Assembly: GCF_003437535.1 (NCBI RefSeq)
Contig: NZ_QSQT01000004.1
Coordinates: 1 to 64,000, forward strand
Origin: Phocaeicola plebeius
GTDB taxonomy: Bacteria > Bacteroidota > Bacteroidia > Bacteroidales > Bacteroidaceae
Direction: 5' to 3'
Length of the DNA stretch: 64,000 nt
Translations under genes and position numbers: made by a program
The notes under the pieces: model-generated
Told to the model about the DNA's origin: nothing
The model's input: the letters and a program-made list of their open reading frames with translations, nothing else
Database searches by the model: none
Shown: one piece after another, positions 42,168-49,674 of the stretch
Layout of the letters: the number at the start of each line of letters is the position of its first letter
Numbering within the stretch: the first letter of the stretch is position 1

Positions 42168-43790
42168 ATGAAAACACATTTTATTATTAAACGTTTTTTA
42201 TTAGGCTTAGCCTTGCTTGCTTCTTGTGATTTTGGAGCTTTTGCAAAGGTGGTTTTACCTGTGCTGGTATCAGACGGTATGGTGTTGCAGCGAAATGCTC
42301 CGTTAACAATATGGGGTAAGGCTGATCCGTCTGAGAAGGTTTGTGTAAAGTTTCAAAAGAAACAATATAAGGTAACGGCGGATGAGAATGGGAAATGGGC
42401 TGTAACACTGCCTGCCATGAAAGCCGGAGGACCTTACTCTATGACAATTAACGACATTGTTTTAAATGATATTCTCGTAGGAGATGTCTTTTTATGTTCA
42501 GGTCAGTCTAATATGGAACTTCCGGTTAATCGAGTGATGGATAAATATGCAGACGAGATAGAAGGATATGAAAATACCTCTGTTCGATATGTGAAAGTTC
42601 CTTATTCGTATGATTTTTCTCAACAGAAAGAAGATATTCGTCCTGTAACCTGGCGTCCGATGACGACCGAAAATGTAAAAGATTTTTCTGCGATATGTTA
42701 TTTCTTTTCCCGGTTGCTGGAAGAAAAGACTAATGTGCCGGTAGGTATTATTAATGCAAGTTGGGGAGGTACTCCGGTGGAAGCTTGGGTTAGTGAAAAA
42801 GGATTGCAAAACTTTCCGGAGTATGTACATCAGAAGGCCTTGTATGAGGATACAGAATTAGTTTCTCGGATAACAGAAACTGAAAGGCTGCATCAACAGG
42901 CATGGAATAAAGTATTGTATAAGTCTGATGCAGGACTTCATGGTGTGACACCTTGGTATGCGGAGGATTATGATGATTCGGATTGGGAAAAGGTAGATAT
43001 GTTTTCAGATAACTGGGCCATTCGTAATGGCCGTCCTTTGAACGGAGTTCATTGGTTCAGGAAGGACTTTTTTGTACCAGAGGACTGGAGTGGAAAAGAA
43101 GCCGTTTTACGCTTAGGGTGCATTGTGGATGCAGACTCTGTGTTTGTAAACGGACATTTCGTCGGCACTGTTTCCTATCAGTATCCTCCTCGTATTTATA
43201 AAGTACCTTCCAAGTTGCTGAAGAAGGGAAAAAATCAACTTACTGTACGGTTGTTTAGTTATGGAGGACGTCCTTCTTTTGTAAAGGAAAAGCCTTATAA
43301 GTTGATTTGTGACGGGAAAGAAGTAAATCTGGAAGGGGGATGGAAGCACAAAATAGGTACGGTGATGCCCCCTTCTCCTTCTTCTACAGCCTTTCATTAC
43401 ACTCCTGTTGGCTTGTATAATGGGATGATTTATCCATTACGTCATTATACGTTCAAAGGAGTGGTGTGGTACCAGGGAGAGTCAAATGTGGGCCGTTGGA
43501 GCGAATATTCGTCTTTGCTCGGTGCATTGATAGCCGACTGGAGAACACTTTTCAAAGATGAAACTCTTCCTTTCTATATCATTGAATTAGCTGATTTCCT
43601 GGCACCGGATGATCCGGGAAGAGCAGCATGGGCTGAGTTGAGAAAACAGCAGGCGAAAACAGCCCGTGAGAATACACACGTTACACTGATAAAGAATAGT
43701 GATACGGGAGAATGGAATGACATTCACCCTTTGGATAAAAAAACAGCAGCTACCCGTCTGGTGGAAGCAGTAATACAGAATGAAAAATAA
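42168..43790 (+). CDS. SGNH acetylesterase with inserted jelly-roll domain (sialate O-acetylesterase/CE20-like)
   Basis: A 540-residue exported esterase (signal to GAFAK). An N-terminal beta domain (VLVSDGMVLQRNAPLTIWG) precedes the split SGNH fold: CSGQSNMELP with the nucleophile Ser, NASWGGTPVEAW, then a galactose-binding-like jelly roll (about 270-390, HWFRKDFFVPEDW), then WYQGESNVGRW and DIHPLDKKTAATRL with the catalytic Asp/His. The interruption of the SGNH domain by a beta-sandwich is the layout of xylan/xyloglucan acetylesterases later put in CE20. It probably deacetylates xylo-oligosaccharides in the periplasm. ATG 42168 is used because TTG 42093 lies upstream of the promoter. Confidence 0.85.
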   Translation: MKTHFIIKRFLLGLALLASCDFGAFAKVVLPVLVSDGMVLQRNAPLTIWGKADPSEKVCVKFQKKQYKVTADENGKWAVTLPAMKAGGPYSMTINDIVLNDILVGDVFLCSGQSNMELPVNRVMDKYADEIEGYENTSVRYVKVPYSYDFSQQKEDIRPVTWRPMTTENVKDFSAICYFFSRLLEEKTNVPVGIINASWGGTPVEAWVSEKGLQNFPEYVHQKALYEDTELVSRITETERLHQQAWNKVLYKSDAGLHGVTPWYAEDYDDSDWEKVDMFSDNWAIRNGRPLNGVHWFRKDFFVPEDWSGKEAVLRLGCIVDADSVFVNGHFVGTVSYQYPPRIYKVPSKLLKKGKNQLTVRLFSYGGRPSFVKEKPYKLICDGKEVNLEGGWKHKIGTVMPPSPSSTAFHYTPVGLYNGMIYPLRHYTFKGVVWYQGESNVGRWSEYSSLLGALIADWRTLFKDETLPFYIIELADFLAPDDPGRAAWAELRKQQAKTARENTHVTLIKNSDTGEWNDIHPLDKKTAATRLVEAVIQNEK

Positions 43791-43799
43791 TAAACAGAT

Positions 43800-45296
43800 A
43801 TGAGTAAGATTCAGAATCAGAAAGTATCCATGGCCGAAAAGGTGGGCTATGGATTAGGAGACTGTTCCGCAAATCTGGTATTCCAGATGATGATGATTTA
43901 CCAGACCAAATTCTATACGGATGTGTTTGGGCTGGAAGGAGCAATTGCAGGAACCGTCATGTTGGTAGCACGTATTGTGGATGCGTTTGTAGATCCCACT
44001 GTCGGTATTTTGTCTGACCGGACTCAGACGAAATGGGGAAAATATCGTCCATGGGTATTATGGACAGCACTTCCTTTCATGGTGTTCTATGTACTGGCCT
44101 TTTACAATCCGGGTATTGAAGAAAAAGGACTGGTAGCTTTGTATGCTACAATTTCATACACCTTGCTGATGACGATGTATTCTTTTAATAATACACCTTA
44201 TTCTTCATTGGGAGGAGTTATGTCGTCAGATATTAAAGAACGTACCAGTATTACCTCTGTGCGTTTCGTCTTTTCTACGATTGCACAGTTTGTGGTACAA
44301 GGGCTTACCTTACCGTTGGTCAGCAAGTTTTCGGAAGGTAGTGACAAGGCACATGGCTGGCTCTGTACCATATCCTTGTTTGCTGCCGTAGGTTTCTTGT
44401 TTTTGGTGATTGTATTTTTCTCGGCAAAAGAACGTATTACTCCGCCTGCCAATCAGAAAAATGATACCCGTCAGGATATAAAAGATGTATTAAGCAGTGT
44501 GCCCTGGCGTGCCATGTTTGTCTTGACTCTTTTTGTGTTCATCACACTGGCTATGTGGGGAAGTGCCATGAACTATTATTTTGAAAACTATGTGGATAAG
44601 GCAGCTTTGTTTACTTTCCTGGATAATATCGGGTTGGTAGCCACTGACGGTGGAACTTCAGTCGGGTATCATATACTTGATGCTTTCGGGTTGATTGTAA
44701 CTTCTCCGGACAAAGCATACGAAGTGGGCTTTGGCGTATTTAATATGGTGGGAGCTTTGGTTCAGTTTTTCGGCGTAATTTGTTTGTCAGAATTTTTAGC
44801 CAACAAATATGGCAAGAAGCGTACGTTTATCGTATGTCTTGCGCTGACGGCTATTTTCACGGCTTTGTTCTATTTCCCTTCAAAATACGATATTGAAATG
44901 ATGTTCGTATTGAACTTCTTGAAGAGCTTGGCCTATGCACCAACGGTTCCTTTGCTTTGGGCTATGATTGCCGATGTGGCCGACCATTCGGAATATATCA
45001 ATTACCGTCGTGCTACGGGATTTATCTTTTCGGGAGTGGTGTTTGCCCTGAAAGCCGGATTAGGTATTGGAGGAGCTGTATTGGGCTTCTTGCTGTCGGG
45101 ATTTGGTTATGTTTCTGGAGCGGATATAGCTCAAAGTGATACAGCCGTTCATGGCATCATTCTTTCATCAAGTCTGATTCCAGCCGCATTCTTTTTTGTC
45201 GGTATGGTGGCATTATGTTTCTATCCTATCAGTAAAGAATACAATGAGAAAATGCAGGCAGAATTAACAGCTCGAAGAAGTAAAAGTGACTATTAA
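43800..45296 (+). CDS. GPH-family sugar:cation symporter for xylo-oligosaccharides
   Basis: A 498-residue inner-membrane transporter with about 12 transmembrane helices. The N-terminus MAEKVGYGLGDCSANLVFQ, the motif DAFVDPTVGILSDRTQTKWGKYRPW and the later ADVADHSEYINYRRATGF are typical of the glycoside-pentoside-hexuronide (GPH) family of XynP/XylP and melibiose carriers. There is a long cytoplasmic loop and an extended segment around residues 260-300. It lies 9 bases after the esterase and 15 before a GH10. Its partner is the cytoplasmic GH43 encoded at 46510, so it likely imports xylobiose or short xylo-oligosaccharides. Confidence 0.9.
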   Translation: MSKIQNQKVSMAEKVGYGLGDCSANLVFQMMMIYQTKFYTDVFGLEGAIAGTVMLVARIVDAFVDPTVGILSDRTQTKWGKYRPWVLWTALPFMVFYVLAFYNPGIEEKGLVALYATISYTLLMTMYSFNNTPYSSLGGVMSSDIKERTSITSVRFVFSTIAQFVVQGLTLPLVSKFSEGSDKAHGWLCTISLFAAVGFLFLVIVFFSAKERITPPANQKNDTRQDIKDVLSSVPWRAMFVLTLFVFITLAMWGSAMNYYFENYVDKAALFTFLDNIGLVATDGGTSVGYHILDAFGLIVTSPDKAYEVGFGVFNMVGALVQFFGVICLSEFLANKYGKKRTFIVCLALTAIFTALFYFPSKYDIEMMFVLNFLKSLAYAPTVPLLWAMIADVADHSEYINYRRATGFIFSGVVFALKAGLGIGGAVLGFLLSGFGYVSGADIAQSDTAVHGIILSSSLIPAAFFFVGMVALCFYPISKEYNEKMQAELTARRSKSDY

Positions 45297-45311
45297 TTAA
45301 GGAAAGAATAT

Positions 45312-46460
45312 ATGAAGAACAAACACATTGCATCATGGATGCTGTGCAGCCTGTTTATTATGGGATGCGGGAGTAAGGTTTCTGATACGGTTGTATCAGA
45401 GAAATCTTTGAAAGAGGTTGTAGGAGACAAGTTTTTAATGGGAGTAGCGCTGAATGTACGTCAGTCATCTGGTGCTGATACTTCAGCAGTGAAGATTGTG
45501 AAACAGCATTTCAATTCCATTGTAGCGGAAAACTGTATGAAGTGTGAGGAGATTCAGCCTAAAGAAGGAGTATTTCATTTTGAGGATGCCGACCGCTTTG
45601 TGCAGTTCGGAATTGACAATGGCATGACGGTGATAGGACATTGCTTGGTGTGGCATTCTCAGCTTCCGGACTGGTTCTGCGTAGATGAAAAAGGTCAGAA
45701 TGTTTCTCCTGAAAAGTTGAAACAGCGTATGAAAACGCATATTCAGACCGTTGTAGGACGATACAAAGGAAAAGTAAAAGGCTGGGATGTGGTGAATGAA
45801 GCTATTGTGGAAGATGGCTCCTATCGCAAAAGTAAATTTTATGAAATCTTGGGAGAAGAGTTTATTCCACTGGCCTTCCAGTATGCGCACGAGGCTGACC
45901 CGGATGCCGAACTTTATTATAATGATTATGGTATGGACGTGCAGGGGCGTCGGGAAGGAGTTGTGAAGCTTGTCCGTTCATTGAAGGAAAAAGGATTGCG
46001 TATTGATGCTGTGGGCATGCAAGGACACATGGGAATGGATTACCCCGACATCCAGAAATTTGAAGAAAGTATGCTTGCTTTTGCTTCAGCTGGTGTCAAG
46101 GTGATGATTACAGAATGGGATATGAGTGCGCTGCCTACTGCACTTCGCAGCGCCAACATCTCGGATACGGTTGCGTTTAAGAAAACATTGAATCCTTATC
46201 CGCAGGAACTCCCTGATTCTGTCAGCCAGGCATGGAATAAAAGAATGCAGCAGTTCTTCCAGCTTTTTGAAAAACATGCCGATATTGTGACGCGTGTAAC
46301 GGCATGGGGAGTTACAGATAGTGATTCGTGGAAGAATGATTTCCCGATTCGTGGAAGAAGAGACTATCCGTTGCTTTTTGACCGGAACTATCAACCTAAG
46401 GAATTTATACAGAAAATGATGGATGAGCAGTCGGATACGACAGCTATTGCACAGAAATAA
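45312..46460 (+). CDS. Second GH10 endo-xylanase, single-domain lipoprotein
   Basis: A 382-residue GH10 enzyme without the inserted CBMs of the one at 14181. Lipobox IMGC gives Cys19; the following GSKVSD is not acidic at once, so a periplasmic face is likely, matching enzymes that trim imported xylo-oligosaccharides. The GH10 barrel spans about 35-375: [33 protein letters not shown], acid/base Glu163 in [22 protein letters not shown], nucleophile Glu268 in [16 protein letters not shown]. Together with the symporter, GH43 and GH67 it forms the transporter-GH10-GH43-GH67 cassette found in many Bacteroidota xylan loci. Confidence 0.93.
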   Translation: MKNKHIASWMLCSLFIMGCGSKVSDTVVSEKSLKEVVGDKFLMGVALNVRQSSGADTSAVKIVKQHFNSIVAENCMKCEEIQPKEGVFHFEDADRFVQFGIDNGMTVIGHCLVWHSQLPDWFCVDEKGQNVSPEKLKQRMKTHIQTVVGRYKGKVKGWDVVNEAIVEDGSYRKSKFYEILGEEFIPLAFQYAHEADPDAELYYNDYGMDVQGRREGVVKLVRSLKEKGLRIDAVGMQGHMGMDYPDIQKFEESMLAFASAGVKVMITEWDMSALPTALRSANISDTVAFKKTLNPYPQELPDSVSQAWNKRMQQFFQLFEKHADIVTRVTAWGVTDSDSWKNDFPIRGRRDYPLLFDRNYQPKEFIQKMMDEQSDTTAIAQK

Positions 46461-46509
46461 CGTTTAACAGGAGACGCTTTCAGTAAGAGTCTCATAAATC
46501 AATATAAAA

Positions 46510-47487
46510 ATGAAAAAGGAAGAAAGATATTTGTTTCCTGCCGACTATATGGCAGATCCGTCAGTACATGTATTTAACGGACGTTTGTATATTTATCCTT
46601 CACACGACCGTGAATCAGGTATTCCTGAAAATGACAACGGTGACCATTTTGATATGAATGATTACCATGTACTGTCGACGGATGACGTGATGCATGGTGA
46701 AATCGTCGATCATGGAGTGGCTTTGAAGGTTGCTGATATACCTTGGGCCGGACGCCAGCTGTGGGACTGTGACATTGCCTGCAAGGATGGAAAATATTAC
46801 TTGTATTTTCCGTTGAAAGACCGGAATGATATTTTCCGTATGGGGGTAGCCATTAGCGATAAACCTGAAGGTCCGTTTATTCCTCAGCCCGATCCGATTC
46901 GTGGAAGCTACAGTATTGATGCGGCAGTTTTCCGCGATGATGACGGAAGCTACTACATGTATTTTGGCGGAATCTGGGGAGGACAGTTGCAGCGTTACCG
47001 TGATAACAAAGCCATTGAAAGTCCATGTCTCCCGGCTGATAATGAACCGGCTTTGCCCAGTCGTGTGGTAAAATTATCGGATAATATGTTGGAATTTGCA
47101 GAAGAACCCCGTCCGGTCATCGTATTGGGAGAAGATGGCAAACCTTTGTTTGCAGGCGATCCGCATCGTTTCTTTGAGGCTTCGTGGATGCATAAATATA
47201 AAGGTAAATATTATTTCTCTTATTCTACGGGCGATACCCATCTGTTGTGTTATGCGGTAGGCGACAATCCTTATGGACCGTTTACATATCAGGGAGTAAT
47301 TCTGACTCCGGTAGTAGGATGGACTACCCATCACTCTATTGCAGAATATAAAGGAAAGTGGTATCTTTTCCATCATGATTGTGTTCCTTCAGGTGGAAAG
47401 ACCTGGCTTCGCAGTTTAAAAGTGGTTGAATTGGAATACGATGAAGAGGGTAAGATTCAGACCATAAAAGGAAGTGCGGATGAATAA
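46510..47487 (+). CDS. Cytoplasmic GH43 (subfamily 1-like) beta-xylosidase
   Basis: A 325-residue GH43 enzyme with no signal peptide, starting MKKEERYLFPADYMADPSV; it is the only clearly cytoplasmic glycosidase of the locus. Catalytic residues are Asp16 in MADPSVHVF, Asp in YSIDAAVFRDDDG and Glu in RFFEASWMHKYKGKYYF. Length equals the single-propeller GH43_1 enzymes, which release xylose from xylobiose and short xylo-oligosaccharides. It would act on the substrate of the symporter encoded at 43800. Its stop overlaps the start of GH67 (ATGAATAA), giving translational coupling. Confidence 0.92.
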   Translation: MKKEERYLFPADYMADPSVHVFNGRLYIYPSHDRESGIPENDNGDHFDMNDYHVLSTDDVMHGEIVDHGVALKVADIPWAGRQLWDCDIACKDGKYYLYFPLKDRNDIFRMGVAISDKPEGPFIPQPDPIRGSYSIDAAVFRDDDGSYYMYFGGIWGGQLQRYRDNKAIESPCLPADNEPALPSRVVKLSDNMLEFAEEPRPVIVLGEDGKPLFAGDPHRFFEASWMHKYKGKYYFSYSTGDTHLLCYAVGDNPYGPFTYQGVILTPVVGWTTHHSIAEYKGKWYLFHHDCVPSGGKTWLRSLKVVELEYDEEGKIQTIKGSADE

Positions 47488-49504
47488 AAAGTACTTGTTG
47501 GGTATATGTCTTTTGTCTTTCGGACTGACCTTATTTGCGGAAGATGGAAGTAAACTCTGGTTGCGACAGGCGTCTTGTGAAAAGGCGTCTGTCTGTTGTT
47601 CAATTTCTTCTCCTACCATTGCCATAGCTCGTGAGGAACTGGCTTCTTTATGGCGTGGAAAGGCGGTTGAACTACAACTGTTTGCTGATGAAGCTCATCG
47701 TAAGCTGGGGAAGGAAGGGTACACCATACGTACTTCCGATGAAAAGATAGTGCTTGGCTCTACTACTGAACAGGGCTTGCTTTATGCGGCCTATCATCTT
47801 TTACGTTTGCAGGCAGAAGGGGCAGATTGTACCCGTCTGGATATTGCAGAAGAACCAGCCTTCGATGTACGTGTACTGAATCATTGGGATAATCTGGATG
47901 GCACGATAGAGCGTGGATATGCCGGTAAATCCTTGTGGCAGTGGGATGAACTTTCAGATACTGTGTCGGCACGTTATCAGGAATATGCCCGGGCCAATGC
48001 TTCGGTTGGTATCAACGGGACAGTACTTAACAATGTCAATGCTTCGGTTAAAATACTTTCCAGCGAATACCTTGAAAAGGTACGCGTGCTTGCGGATATT
48101 TTCCGGCCGTACGGAATAAAAGTCTATCTTTCGGTCAACTTTGCTTCTCCCATGCAGTTGGGAGGATTGTCTACAGCCGACCCGTTGAATGAGGAAGTGG
48201 CTGAGTGGTGGAAGAAGAAGGTACATGAGATTTACAGTCTTATCCCTGATTTTGGAGGTTTTCTGGTCAAGGCTAATTCAGAAGGACAGCCTGGTCCGTG
48301 CGATTACGGGCGTACGCATGCCGAAGGAGCGAATATGATGGCAAGGGCCCTGAAACCCTACGGAGGAATCGTGATGTGGCGTGCGTTTGTGTACAGTCCG
48401 TCGGATGCCGACAGAGCCAAACAGGCTTATCTGGAGTTTAAACCTTTGGATGGAAAATTTTTGGATAATGTGATTGTGCAGGTGAAAAACGGTCCGATTG
48501 ACTTCCAGCCGAGAGAACCTTACAGTCCGTTGTTTGGTGCGATGCCCCACACCCCGTTGATGGCTGAATTTCAGGTTACACAGGAGTACTTAGGGCATTC
48601 CAATCATCTGGCTTACCTGGCTACTATGTGGAAGGAGTTTTATCGTTATGTGTCTCCTGCTTCTTTAAAAGGGGTGGCTGGAGTGGCCAATATAGGTGAT
48701 GATACCAACTGGTGCGGACATGATTTTGCGCAGGCTAACTGGTATGCGTATGGTCGGTTGGCATGGAATCCTTTGCTTTCTTCTGAAGAAATAGCTAAAG
48801 AGTGGCTGGCACAGACTTTTACGTCCGACCCTAAATTCGTAGAGCCCATGACGCAAGTCATGATGGATAGTCGGGAGGCGGTGGTAGATTACATGATGCC
48901 GTTAGGATTACATCATATTTTTGCCTGGAGTCATCATTACGGACCGGAACCCTGGTGTGAGGTATCGGGTGCTCGTGCAGATTGGTTGCCGTCGTATTAT
49001 CATCAGGCAGACAAAAAAGGTTTGGGATTTGACCGGAGCCGTTCTGGAAGTGATGCGGTGTCTCAGTATCCAGACTCTTTAGCCCACGTATTCAATTCAT
49101 TGGAGCTATGTCCGGAAGAATTTTTGTTGTGGTTTCATCATGTAGATTGGAATCATTCATTAAAGTCTGGACGTACTCTTTGGGATGAATTGTGTTATAA
49201 ATATCAGCAAGGCGTTGATAAAGTGCGTGAGTTCCAGAAAGTGTGGAACCAGATGAAACCGTATGTGGATGAGGAGCGTTTTCAGGCGGTGGCTAAACGG
49301 CTGGATATTCAGGCGAATGATGCGGTATGGTGGAAAGATGCGTGTCTGGAATATTTTCGTACCTATTCTCACATGAAGTATCCTGAAGGGGTAGAGGCTC
49401 CTGTATTCAAATTGAAAGAATTGAAAAAGGTAAAATTACCGATTAGTAACTATGAATGCCCTTCGGCAGACATGCTTCCACGGAAAAACAGCTCTTTGGA
49501 ATAA
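47480..49504 (+). CDS. aguA: GH67 alpha-glucuronidase
   Basis: A 674-residue exported enzyme (signal to LTLFAE, no lipobox) removing (methyl)glucuronic acid from the non-reducing terminal xylose of short oligosaccharides. It has the GH67 layout: an alpha/beta domain (about 25-130), a catalytic barrel (about 135-450) with NHWDNLDGTIERGYAG, Glu in KANSEGQPGP (acid), Asp in PIDFQPREP and Glu in AEFQVTQEY (base pair), and a helical C-terminus with SGRTLWDELCYKYQ. ATG 47480 overlaps the GH43 stop by eight bases; the in-frame GTG at 47474 is less likely. Its partner for internal residues is the GH115 at 16655. It is the last gene of the operon. Confidence 0.93.
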   Translation: MNKKYLLGICLLSFGLTLFAEDGSKLWLRQASCEKASVCCSISSPTIAIAREELASLWRGKAVELQLFADEAHRKLGKEGYTIRTSDEKIVLGSTTEQGLLYAAYHLLRLQAEGADCTRLDIAEEPAFDVRVLNHWDNLDGTIERGYAGKSLWQWDELSDTVSARYQEYARANASVGINGTVLNNVNASVKILSSEYLEKVRVLADIFRPYGIKVYLSVNFASPMQLGGLSTADPLNEEVAEWWKKKVHEIYSLIPDFGGFLVKANSEGQPGPCDYGRTHAEGANMMARALKPYGGIVMWRAFVYSPSDADRAKQAYLEFKPLDGKFLDNVIVQVKNGPIDFQPREPYSPLFGAMPHTPLMAEFQVTQEYLGHSNHLAYLATMWKEFYRYVSPASLKGVAGVANIGDDTNWCGHDFAQANWYAYGRLAWNPLLSSEEIAKEWLAQTFTSDPKFVEPMTQVMMDSREAVVDYMMPLGLHHIFAWSHHYGPEPWCEVSGARADWLPSYYHQADKKGLGFDRSRSGSDAVSQYPDSLAHVFNSLELCPEEFLLWFHHVDWNHSLKSGRTLWDELCYKYQQGVDKVREFQKVWNQMKPYVDEERFQAVAKRLDIQANDAVWWKDACLEYFRTYSHMKYPEGVEAPVFKLKELKKVKLPISNYECPSADMLPRKNSSLE

Positions 49505-49568
49505 TTCCGTTTATCTTGATTATCAATTAGTTATTGATTAAGGAGGGAATAGGGCTTTTCTATATAAT

Positions 49569-49674
49569 AAAACGCAAGGACGTTTGATGTAAAACGTACT
49601 TGCGTTTTGTCTTAAATGCACTTGCGTTTTAGTTGAAACGCACTTGTGTTTTGAATAAAACCTCCTTGCGTTTT
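49569..49674. repeat. Four 22-base tandem repeats with an inverted copy, between convergent genes
   Basis: The core ACTTGCGTTTT recurs at 49598, 49620, 49642 (ACTTGTGTTTT) and 49664 (CCTTGCGTTTT), exactly 22 bases apart. AAAACGCAAGG at 49569-49579 is the exact reverse complement of the last core. Each core is preceded by an A-rich stretch that can pair with its T-run, giving a row of small hairpins. The last unit runs straight into the stop codon of the leftward gene at 49675. It likely works as a compound terminator for GH67. Confidence 0.75.

Noticed and set aside
49598-49674. CRISPR array
   Set aside because: The repeats are only 22 bases apart in direct succession, with an 11-base core and no spacers of constant length, and no cas genes are present.
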